Shown piece after piece: positions 1-10,400 of a stretch of DNA of 64,000 bases; the stretch's first letter is position 1, and each line of letters starts with the position of its first letter. A model generated the notes under the pieces. The model was not told the origin of the DNA and made no database searches. It saw only the letters and a list, made by a program, of their open reading frames with translations. The translations under genes and the position numbers were made by a program. The stretch comes from Humulus lupulus (Eukaryota > Streptophyta > Magnoliopsida > Rosales > Cannabaceae), in NCBI RefSeq assembly GCF_963169125.1, contig NC_084798.1:172761980-172825979 (forward strand), in the 5' to 3' direction.

Positions 1-2
1 GA

Positions 3-443
3 CGTGATGTGGAATTCAAAGTCGGAGATCAAGTCTTCTTAAAGATATCTCCTATGAAAGGTGTGAAGGGGTTTGGGAAGAAGGGAAAACTTAGTCCCTG
101 ATTTATAGGCCCTTTTGAGATATTGGACAAGGTGGGAACAGTTGCATATAGATTAGTCCTATCGCCAGCTCTAACAGATATCCATAATGTGTTCCACATC
201 TCGATGCTGCGTAGATATGTGCCAGACCCATTTCACGTCCTCAAGTACGATACGATAGCACTCCAGAAAGACTTGAGTTACGAGGAGTGACCGGTTAGCA
301 TCCTAGATAGAGGGATGAAGGAATTACAGTCTAAGAGTATTACGATAGTCAAAGTCCTATGGAGTAATAGTTCTGAACGGGAGGCAACGTGGGAGTTGGA
401 GGAGGACATGTTAGCACGGTATCCGGAATTGTTTGGTAAGTAA
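3..443 (+). pseudogene. 3' end of Ty3/gypsy pol (integrase C-terminus and chromodomain), Tekay-like
   Basis: Frame 3 reads as the end of a chromovirus polyprotein. It has the GPF-type segment after the integrase core, an HNVFHISMLRRYVPDP block typical of Tekay/Del elements, and a C-terminal chromodomain with the WELEEDMLARYPELF signature ending at the stop at 441-443. Two in-frame TGA stops (99-101 and 288-290) make it non-functional. It is followed by a polypurine stretch and the LTR at 480, so it is the tail of an element whose body lies left of the window. The family assignment is from recall; a related chromovirus lineage is possible. Confidence 0.85.
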
Positions 444-466
444 ATTTCGGGGACGAAATTCTTTTA

Positions 467-479
467 AGTAGGGGAGAAT
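467..479 (+). other. Polypurine tract of the left-edge gypsy element
   Basis: A purine-rich run (AGTAGGGGAGAA) lies directly before the LTR start TGTAGAG. This is the expected plus-strand primer position of an LTR retrotransposon. Confidence 0.65.
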
Positions 480-914
480 TGTAGAGTCCCAGAATATTTA
501 CTTAGCTAGCTAGATAGTAGTAGTAGTTAGTATTAGTTTGTAGTATGTTAGTTTCCGTGGATTTTGGTTCAAACCGGGACTTAGTTGGAAACTCATAACA
601 ATAGTTATGGATTTTATAAGTTTAACCTATAGTTTAAGAATATTAATTATAACATAAGATTTGATTAATATGGCTAGTTCTAGAAATATATTCATTATAA
701 CCTAACGTTTAGATAGAATTAATAAGAGCATGACACTTGTCATAATTATGATTATTAAGGAATTAAGTATTTTTGATGAATAGTTTTAATAAAAGAAAGA
801 TCTAGAAGCTCTAGAACCTTCCAGCAGCTGTTAGGATCGTATTATGACTCAGTCAAAGCTGTTTATCCAATTCAAATTATGCTGAAAATGTGCAAATATG
901 TGTTTGATATATCA

Positions 915-1075
915 ATGTATGCCGATATATCGCAGCTTAGGGGCCGATATATCGCCTACGGAAGATACGAAAAACACGTCGACTTTGCACGAACGATCGA
1001 ACGGGGCTCGGGAATATAGGGGGAGGCGATATATTGCCTATTGGGGGGGGGGGGGGGGGGGGCGATATATCGGCT
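915..1075. repeat. CGATATATCG palindrome cluster with G20 run in LTR
   Basis: Within 160 bp there are several copies of the palindrome CGATATATCG or one-base variants (around 923, 950, 1027 and 1063). The last follows an uninterrupted run of 20 G (1043-1062). The related antisense LTR at 33395-33530 keeps the GATATATCG motifs but not the G run. The motifs therefore belong to the LTR family, while the homopolymer is a copy-specific expansion. Confidence 0.7.
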
Positions 1076-1787
1076 CCAAGTTGGTTTTTTTTTTTGAAAA
1101 TTTTGTGATTTTGATTTAAAAAATACTCTTAACCACTTAGACCTGCCTTTGAACGATTTTGACTGAGTTCTGAGCGTCATTTGAACAAAAATTCAAAAAA
1201 ATTTCATTTTATAATCATTTATTTATTCAAATTAAAAGGGGTTAGTTTCACTCCTTGAACTCTATAAATAGGACTTAGTACTCAACCATTTTTTGCATTC
1301 TTCAAGCAGTCTTCAGAGCCTCCAAGTTGCTAGTGTTACTATAGAGAGACACACTTGAGTTTTGGGATAAAAGCTTTATCATTCTAAAATTTTCTAAACA
1401 CTTGGGAAGTGAGATATAGTGAGATTTTAGTATTGAGGTTTAGATCAATCCATAAGATCATTCAAGGTATTCTTATTCCTAAGTTCAGTTCTTTATGGTT
1501 CTTTAGTTTTCTTTTATTCATATCCTAACTATTGTTTATGATTCTTGATTAGGTATTTAAGTTTCTTGAAACTTAAGGTTCTTCTTGGTAAGTTTCTTCT
1601 TGATGGTTTAGTTCTCATTTCATCTTTATTCTTTAGAGATTCTCACCATTTTTACTTTTGGTTTATAGGAGTGTTCTAATCCCGTTCTTATTCCCAAATA
1701 TCCCGACTTTTGGTATGGAAAATAGGATAGATTATATGTGTTTATGTTTATGTTATGATATGTATATGTATAATATGTTTTATAGTC

Positions 1788-1922
1788 CTTGGGGCTTATA
1801 GTTGCTTAGCTAGCAAACCTCAATGCTTTTATGTCGCTTGGGGCTTATAGTTTCTTAGCTAGCAAACCCCAATGTTTTTATGTTGCTTGGGGCTTATAGT
1901 TGCTTAGATAGCAAACCCCAAG
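1788..1922 (+). repeat. 49-bp tandem repeat, about 2.8 copies, in LTR
   Basis: Units start at 1788, 1837 and 1886, each with CTTGGGGCTTATAG followed by a TTGCTTAGCTAGCAAACC-like stretch. The GCTTAGCTAGC core is itself near-palindromic. Confidence 0.85.
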
Positions 1923-2585
1923 ATTATCATTTTCATGGGTTAGAGTTATGATTTACCCTACCTCGACTAGTAGAGGATCTAGATGTGTTATCATATACTA
2001 CCATGTGATCTAACCTATCTCGATTAGTAGACAGAGGACCTAGATGGTTTATCACATGTCATGTTAATGAGTTAATGGCCATTAATATTATAATCTTATA
2101 TGATATATGTTTTTATAGTATTTGCTTATGATATAGTCTTATGCTTATGATTTATGATGTATGTTTTTAGTAGATTTTCCTTGCTGGGCATTAGGCTCAC
2201 TCCTTTATTTTTAGCTTGATGCAGAAAAATAAATATGGAAGGCGGAATGATTCTTGACAGCTTGGCTTGTGTGTTAAGGATGAATAGATTGAATGGACTG
2301 CAAGTCGATCAAGGATGACGTTATTTTTTTTTTAGTCTTTTAAATTATGTTTTGATGTAATTCCGCAATTAGTATTTAAACAAATAAAGTTATGTTTTAT
2401 GTTTTATAAACAATGAGATCCCATACCATATCACATTTTATTTTATATTTTTACCTTATATTGTGTTGGTACAATATTTTGGGTTTTTAATAAATTTATG
2501 TTATTTCTTATGTATGTTTCCCAAAATAGTAGCTATGTCTAGTAGTTTTAATGTTCTAAGGTCTTGAAATAGTTGGGTCATTACA

Positions 2586-2876
2586 AGGAATCAACTTCTC
2601 TACGGATTTCGATGCTAACCCAATGAATGCACGCACATGCCTATCATTTTTTATAACGGTAGGTTTGACGGATTGTGAGAAACATGTGTATGAGACCTCA
2701 AGTTTCAAGTCATACACACATATATCCACTCCAAGCTCATCGTACAGAATGTCAAGCAATTCCTCATACGTCATACCCTTCTCCAAAGGGAGAATTTGAT
2801 TTTTAGCATCCCTGAAAAATCCAATCCCTATTTTCCAGTTCCCAAACACCGTTGAATACAACAAATATGGAAACAC
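2586..2876 (-). pseudogene. Putative MULE (MuDR-like) transposase N-terminal fragment
   Basis: A reverse-strand open stretch reads like the small N-terminal domain of plant Mutator-like transposases: a short hydrophobic start, then MTYEELLDILYDELGVD and a YDLKLEVSY strand, then VIKNDRHVRAFI. It stops where the LTR begins at 2585, so the retrotransposon probably inserted into a MULE and cut it. No MULE catalytic domain, zinc knuckle or TIR was seen. The call rests on resemblance from recall, and an unrelated fragment is possible. Confidence 0.35.
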
Positions 2877-2940
2877 TCGAATCTATATAAAAAAAATAGG
2901 TCAAAAATTATAACTATAACATAAAACAACAAAAAATCGA

Positions 2941-3235
2941 TTTCTATCGAGATCTGTCGAGGCCTATCGAGGTACAACTATCGAGGTCTATCGAGTACAA
3001 TCGAGGTAGACAATCCAATGTAATTCTTATGCCTCTATCGAGGTCCATCGATGCATATCGAGGTAGCCATGGACATAAACGTATAAGGGTTTTATGGAGG
3101 TCCATCGAGCCTCATCGAAGTGTTAAAATCCTAACACTATCGAGGCACGTGAGGTCCATTGAGGACCATCGAGCCTCTATTCATGCAATCCATTAAGGCC
3201 TATCGAGTTTCATCGAAAATCATCGAGGTAGAAGA
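2941..3235. repeat. Degenerate TCGA-rich repeat (ATCGAGGTC-type)
   Basis: About 15 copies of ATCGA, mostly as TATCGAGG or CATCGAGG, are packed into under 300 bp with irregular 8-30 bp spacing. Every unit carries the palindrome TCGA and a CpG. It is neither a fixed-period satellite nor a microsatellite. Confidence 0.6.
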
Positions 3236-3479
3236 AAAACCCAGAAAGGAACGAAAATCCATTCCGACAGTGAAAAATTACAATAAAACATGAAGGCATA
3301 CACAGATTTGTTCGAAATAGCAATCAATGTAGATAAACAAGTTTCCTCGGTACATATAATAAATATATACTTACCCATTCGATTTTTGCCCATAGATTTG
3401 AAAGAGAATCCAAAATGAAGTTTCTTGGCTTGAAAGGATTCACAACTTGCTCCTAGATCCAAAATCTAAAATGAGCTCG

Positions 3480-5540
3480 AAAATTAGTATAGATTAAGAT
3501 AATGGTGACTGCCTTTGTGTACGAGAGCTTAGATAGATAGAAAAGGAAAACGTGAGAGATAGAGAGGGAGAAGACAATAGGAGAAAAAAGAGAGAAACTT
3601 AAGGAATACTAAGATAAAAATGTGATGTTTTTTTAGCTTGATATTATTTTGACATAAGACTTCCTTTTATGCATCAAAAATCAAATTTTCCTATATAAAT
3701 ATAAAAAAAGATAAGGAGTAACTAAGATTTTTTGTCCTTAGTTAGACATATCAAATCTCCAAAACCTATATCTTCTCTCCCGTAGAATCATATTTTATAA
3801 ATTCATTTTTTTAGGGATGATAAACTCTGTATTTTGTCTCATTATTTATTTGAACTCTGTGTTTTGACAAATTACTTTTTAGACCTTGTATTTTGAACTA
3901 AAACCACAAACAATTCACCAAGCTAACAAATCTAAATAAAAATAAAAATATTTTAACTAACAAATGTGTTGATATATTCAATTATTTATTTATCAAAATT
4001 AAATTTAGTACTTTATTTAAACTATTTTAAAAAACATACATCCAAACAATATTTTATCAAAAAAGATAGAAGTACCGTAAAGGCAAAAAAAACTATAAAC
4101 CCTTTTTTCTTTTTTCTTTTTATATATATTCTCGGCCCAGATTCAAAAATTCCGCAACAAGACCACAAAAGTCAACTTTCCTAATGAAAGATGTCAGATA
4201 TGTTGGAATGAAAATTTGGAAAATTACTTGCTACACACTTTCTCATGCCTTATATCTATCAATGGGAATGAATGACTTGTTTGTCGTATGTGAAATCCTG
4301 TAGTACTACTGTGAATGTGAAAGAAATATATCAATGTACGTGATGAGAGAACAATATAGTACTTAGAGTAGGTAGCCACAACTGAGCTAACCCTGTAAGG
4401 CTTGTTCCCCCACTAAAGTCTTAACCATGTAAGAGTAACTTTTCTCTGAACCCAAAGCATTTATTCGAAACAATCACATTGCTTAGATTTGCTTTTGAGA
4501 TATGCCCATTTCAGCTATTGTCATATGAACATGAAGCTTTCTGAGTTAATAAAAAAAGAATTCTAAAACCAATTTAGGCAAGAACTAGCTAGAAAGTCTT
4601 TCTAGTCACTACCATTCTAAGTTTAGTAATTTCACTGTACTTCATTGGACTATGTTTATGTTTTTGCTGATATCGATGCAGTGCTCTTTGAAGCTTATTT
4701 ATGTCCTAGTTCAGTTATTTATTATCATCATATCGAAATATCTTGACTAGTTACCAAACGCGTGTATATAAATGTAATATTTTTTAATTAAATAAAAACA
4801 ATAGAAGAGATTGGTTATGTGATTGCAACAATATTCACTACGAGCTCCATTGAATTGATGATGGTATTTTAAAGTTCTATATGCAATATTTGGCTTCTTG
4901 AGGCTGAAAAAACTTCATATTGTTAGACCATCTTTAATAGTATTAATACATATATATATATTAGAATATAGATTCAAAGATTCCTACATCTATTACCATA
5001 TCTTAAGCTTTTAGAGAAATAGCATAGTGAAAAACAAAGACCGGTTTATTATATTATGACATCATAAAAGATGACTTTGGAATTTTGTGAGCGTTGTGTT
5101 TCTTTATCACTTGAGGCTATTTGACTGAATTTGGTGAAGTCCTAGATGTCCCAAGCTCAAAACTTTAGATATAAATCATGGGACTGAAGACCAAAAGAGT
5201 GTAAATGTTGATTAATTACAGATTAAGCAATTGAGAGGATTAGCTTAATCAGCTAATAATTAGTCCAAGCCAACTACTAAGCATAGCCACAACTTGTTTG
5301 ATGACCAAACAGAGAGAGAGACCAACAACCAAACATCTAAGAGGGCTTACTTTAATAATTTGAAAAGACAACCAATTCGGGCAAGAAAAAGATGAAGAAA
5401 ATAGTAAAACTTTTAGTCATCACTCTGAAATCAGTCAGAGAAACAGTCATCTCTAGGAAGTTTCAAAGAGAACAACCCTTTACTCAGTACAAGATAGTGC
5501 ATTGAATTGGTCAAAAAAAGGAAAGAAGAAAAAAAAGAGT
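3480..5540. other. Intergenic AT-rich DNA
   Basis: No supported gene, terminal inverted repeat or LTR was recognised. The sequence is AT-rich with short homopolymers and stops in all frames. The right part is presumably the upstream region of the EPFL gene. Confidence 0.5.
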
Positions 5541-5542
5541 AC

Positions 5543-5553
5543 TATATATATAT
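5543..5553 (+). promoter_or_regulatory. TATA box candidate for the EPFL gene
   Basis: TATATATATA lies about 165 bp upstream of the ATG at 5710, a plausible core-promoter distance for a plant gene with a 120-140 nt leader. No transcript evidence is available. Confidence 0.35.
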
Positions 5554-5709
5554 GGCCATCTAGCTAATTAACAGGACATGGTAGTTTAATACCACTAGTG
5601 TAAGTAGTAGTAAACCTCCTAGATATTCTATTCCTTAATCTTAAAGAGTTTCTTTGCAAACCCTGTTGTGATTTTTTCCTTTCACTATCTCAGACAAAGT
5701 CTCTAATTC

Positions 5710-6147
5710 ATGGCCTCATCACCATCAAACTACTTAAAGACGCCAAATATTCTGATTTCCATCTTTTCTCTCATATTAATATTATCTTCCAATATTGCAG
5801 GTATATATAAGTAATCTTGCACTGCATGACATAGTTTTCTCAAATGTTACAGATCTTTCTTGGTTTAACATGTGCTTAATTTTTCTTCCTCGCTTTTAGG
5901 AGCTGATCATCATCAGTCATTGTTGGCTAAAGATCATATTGATGGAAAGAGTTTAAAGCAAAAGAAAATGGTGTTAGGTTCGAAGCCACCTGAGTGTGCT
6001 AACAAGTGCTTAGGTTGCAGACCTTGCATGGCTTCCTTAGTTGTTTCTCAGCACGAAAAGAATGTCAAGCCATTGCCTCACGCACCAGAGAGCTACTATC
6101 TTCTGGGGTGGAAATGCAAGTGTAGGGATAAGTTCTTTCAACCTTGA
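5710..6147 (+). CDS. EPIDERMAL PATTERNING FACTOR-like secreted peptide
   Basis: Two exons (5710-5800 and 5900-6147) are joined by a GT-AG intron of 99 bp in phase 1, giving a 112-residue protein. Residues 1-30 form a hydrophobic signal peptide (core ILISIFSLILILSS). The C-terminal 55 residues are the EPF/EPFL cysteine domain: PPECANKCLGCRPC (Cys63, 67, 70, 73) and a terminal WKCKC (Cys103, 105), six cysteines in all, ending FQP. EPFL peptides are processed, act in the apoplast and bind ERECTA-family receptor kinases with or without TMM, controlling stomatal spacing or growth. The pre-domain basic segment (KSLKQKK) fits a propeptide cleavage region. The ATG was chosen because it opens the signal peptide and is in frame through the splice. 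Which EPFL member it is cannot be decided here. Confidence 0.88.
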
Positions 6148-7410
6148 AAACCTTTCATTGTATAATTATTACCTATATCATATATAAGATCATGCATGTA
6201 TTTCAGCCCTACGTACTTTTTTCTTTCCGAATTACTAGATATTAGCTATACTAGAGTTATGGTTCTATTTTTAGCTTTGCATGCGTATATGCTACGATAC
6301 CTTTCTAAATCAACTAGTAGACCGAGTTAATAATTAAGAATCTATGTTTAGTTTTGCATGTTTTGCTTTCTCGTTGCGTGAGCGAATAATAGGTTTAAAC
6401 TACCAAACTTTCAATTATCCTAGTAGACCAGTTGCATGATCCAACTTAGCGAAATCATATATTATATATTATATTTATATACACACTCGTAACTTAGTCT
6501 TATAGTTTATATTATTTGAGATTGTACAAGAAATAATATAATTTAGCTATTACAACGGACAACACGTCTGTTGGTGAGTATTATAAATGACATTACTTTT
6601 CCTCCTAAGCACTATCTATTGACAATCGTTTGGCAACCCATTTAATTAACTGGATTATAACGAGAAGTACTAAATAATTACCTTCCTAATCAAGTCAAAT
6701 TGTTATTTAGTACTCACGTCTGTTGGTGAGTACTAAATGACCCATTTAATCGGTGATTTGACATATTTCCCAAAATTTCATTGTTTTCAAGCTAAAAAGA
6801 AGGCTTTCCCTTTCCCGGGATTTCTCCTTGGAAACAACTGAACAAGGCATTCAACTTTCTTTAGTTTTGAAAATCACTTCAAATCCATATAATTTTGGGG
6901 TAGATCCTAAAAGTGCCAAGTTATCATTGGTTGCTGGTGTAAAGCAGATAAAAGATACTAATCAATAACAAGATCAACCCCATATCAGACCACATGCAAA
7001 GATATTCGCACCAGCTGTAAACATATTTTCATAACATTGAAAAAAAGAAAATAAAAGGCAAAAACTAAATAAGAAAGGCATGTAGATATGATCGTTATGA
7101 CAGCAATAAGCACAATCTTTCCATACCACATTTTATACATTCCGAGGCAAAACTTCTGGCACGCTATTTACAGTAAGTATTCTCCATGAAGGAAAGTTAT
7201 ACTACACTTTAGATACAAATTTCATGTTTTGCAGTGTCTTAAATTTGTGTTTTTTGTTCCTACATCTTAATAACTAGCTATACCACAAAAAGACATCATA
7301 ATTATGCCTGGCAAGATGTGAAATAATAAAGTGAATTTTCCAAGGGGGATTATTTGTCACCCTTTATTCGATCTCTGTTTATAGATATGCATCACACCCC
7401 AGGACATGGA
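6148..7410. other. EPFL 3' flank and CIPK 3' flank
   Basis: No coding feature was seen. The left part holds the EPFL 3'UTR and the right part the presumed 3'UTR of the reverse-strand kinase. A short direct repeat with CACGTCTGTTGGTGAGTA occurs near 6564 and 6716, flanking about 150 bp. No TIRs were found around it. Confidence 0.5.
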
Positions 7411-10400
7411 TCAGCAATTTATGGTTTTAAGCAGACTGGAATTCGCCATACCTTCCGTCGGTTTCCAGATAATATTTTCGAGCTTGGCGCAGAAATTCTT
7501 GTAGAACTGCAAAAATGAGTCAAAAATAAACATGTTGTAACAGTTACAAATGGGACCATAGAATCTGAAGCTGAAGGTAATTGTTTGAAAGGTCTGTATA
7601 AAAGCCCAGGTTTATGCATGTTACCCCCAAATTTGAACAGAAGGCTAACCTTGTGATATTCAAGAGTGTCCCCAGCAGCTTTTCGGACATCTACCATGAA
7701 GAGAGATGACGCAACTTCGAAAACCTATATAGAGAAGGATACAACTGATTTAGATGTTATATTTGTACATGTTTATAAGAACAAATAAACACTTAATAAA
7801 AAATTTATTGATCAACAAAACCAACCAAAAATAAACAAATACTACCTCCAGAACGACAGCAAATTGTCCAGTCCTGCTTGCAGTTATACCTTCAAGTCTT
7901 GTCTATTGGAAATATTAATTTAATTAGATTAAAGAAAATTAAATCATAGTGTTGGAATTTCCACACTGAATATCTAAGCTTTATGCCATCCAATGCCACA
8001 ATAAAAAATAATAACCTGGTCTTGTTAAATTGAAGAATAACAAAAAAACAAATGTTTTGCACTTACCTTGTAACCACGTGTATGTACTTTGAGACTCATT
8101 GATTCTGCAACAGCTTCAATAGTTGAAATTATAACTTTTGCCGGTTTGCGAGAAACGAAACGAGTTTGTCGTTTTACATAATCCTGCGGGACGAGAGAGG
8201 ATAACATCAAAGAAGAAAGCAGAGAGATACACAAAAGAAAAACTTCTAAATGTGACCAATCATAAAAAAATTCCGTCCATTCCTCACTCATTAATATATT
8301 ATTTTGTTAAAATAATAATAATAATAATTTATTTAAGAAAAGGACTTAAATAGCATGTTGAACCGAAGCCATCTCTACTTTTATAAGTGCATGCTACACT
8401 ACAATTATACATAAAGAGTTTTAAGGTTACGGCCCCAATAGATCACAGAAATGCTAATTTGCAAATATTCTGCAACCAATTACTGCAATGACCAATGTAG
8501 CATCTTGTGTTGCGTGTGCTCCCATTGAACAATAAGGAAGTTGTTCAAGCACAAGGGACAAAAGAGGGCCAATAGTGTTTTCCCTATTGGATGTATAAGC
8601 ACAATTATGTCGTTCTTATAAATTGCACTTTAAAACAGCTATATTTCCACCAAAAAGTTGCAAATAGCGAACAACATGTAACATAGATGAAATACTAACC
8701 ATAAGAAGAACAAAAGGGTGGACATTCAAATTTCTACTAAAAAAATGCATTACAGCAGATGGTTCATTGCACTTATGAAACATTAACGATTTATTAGGGA
8801 ATAACTTGTCTAAGGAACTGCAACTGTAGACTATACCTGCCGTCTGTCAAACAATGCAGACAGATTTAACCCTTGGGATAAGGTAATCATTTCAAAGGCA
8901 TTCATTATCAAAGGACCACCCTCATTACTTTCTGACTGCTCCGCTACGTATTGGTCCTGTAAAATATCAACAGTTTGAAGTATCCTTTAGAAGATGTCAT
9001 CAGGATCAGGTTTCAAACTAAACTGGTGTTTGGAGTTTATCAGGTTATTTTAATTTACTGCACAATAGTAATATACCATCTTCATCTCATAATTCTACAA
9101 TGACAATTAAGAATTTTCTCAATTTGCAATAGATCTCTCTTTCTTATTAAATAAAACAGATGGCACAAAAGAGCAAAGGTCAACCTCAATGTCGTCAAAA
9201 ACTGCACAAACATCATCCAAATTTACTTCTTCGTCTTCCCTATGCTCAACAGGTACATAATTCCTCCGGAACCAGGGATCTTTCCTTATTCCTTCAATCT
9301 GAATTCTCTGCTTAACATATAAACCATTAAAACAAAAACATAGATAGATCTCTGACAATTGTAAAGGCTGAAATGAAAGACTCACAGTTCTTGGATTGGG
9401 GTCAAGTATCTTATGTATCAATGACTTTGCCCCATGAGAGAACCAATATGGACAAGAAAACTTAGCTGCATTTATCTACACATGATGCAGAAGGATAGTT
9501 AGTGGCAAATAGGAACTTCCTCTCAAATTAGTTAGAACAGAGAGAATAGAATAGGATTGAATAAGAAACTCAGAACAATTGTATTGAAAACTAGTCAGGA
9601 TTTTGAGAGCCTGATTCTCTCCCAAAGGAATACAACGCACTTAATTTCTCCACACTTACATAATTCCCTCCCCTTAGTATTTATTCTACTCTCTCAGTGG
9701 CACACTAAGTGCACCTTACACCTCAGCCATACCCTACTGATAGGAATTTCCTATCTGTGATGTCCCAAAACAGCCAACAAACAGAACAGAATAACAGAAA
9801 AGAAATATTGCAGAGAAAAATTGAATGAAAACCAGCTTGCATTAATACCCAGGTAGTTCGAGAGCCTGGCCTCTCCCAAGAAATAGAAACTACAACTCAA
9901 TTCCAGCCTGAAAACATATAATTCTGGTCTATCCTTATTTATAGTAAGGTCTACACCCTATTCCCGTGTACCCCACTTACACCCAAAAACTCCTCATATA
10001 ACTACCTCACATAATGTTTCTTTCCTCTTGATCAGCCTTTACCCCGAGCCCATTTCTACCCTTACCCCTCCTATTGTATACAAAAGTGATGGGAGGTCTA
10101 TCAATACCGCCGGCCACCAGTTTCACCTTGTCCTCAAGTTGGAAATCGGGGAACTGTTCTTGAATCACAGTGAAGTCTTCCCAAGTTGCATCACATTCTG
10201 GTATGTTCATCCACTTGATCAAGGCCTGGGGTGCTTCTTTCTGAGTTCCTGGCCTAAACTCCAGCACACTTCCGGGCTGCAAAATCCATTCTAACTCCGC
10301 TGTGAGCTCGGGAGGGAGCGTAGTTGGTTGCTGGTTTGGTCCCAGCGCTGTCCGCAGCAATGAAACATGGAAAACCGGGTGTATTGTAGCATCACTTGGG

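Larger units (their letters stand above)
480..2585 (+). mobile_element. 3' LTR of Tekay-like Ty3/gypsy element
   Basis: The LTR is about 2.1 kb, begins TGTAGAGTCCC and ends GGGTCATTACA, directly after a pol 3' end and PPT. The same LTR family recurs in reverse orientation at 31902-33935 plus 58288-58338, which confirms both boundaries. Inside are palindromic CGATATATCG motifs, a G20 run (1043-1062), three 49-bp tandem units (1788-1922) and an imperfect repeat of a segment ending in CTAGATG (about 1945-2058). The TSD cannot be tested because the 5' end of the element is outside the window. Confidence 0.85.

Noticed and set aside
898..1180. Small ORFs on both strands over the G-run in the LTR
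   Set aside because: Low-complexity reading through a homopolymer within an LTR, not conserved in the antisense LTR copy.
3220..3462. Reverse ORF of 80 codons
   Set aside because: No family resemblance. It overlaps the TCGA repeat edge.
6564..6740. Short direct repeat around CACGTCTGTTGGTGAGTA
   Set aside because: No terminal inverted repeats or TSD. Too short to call an element.
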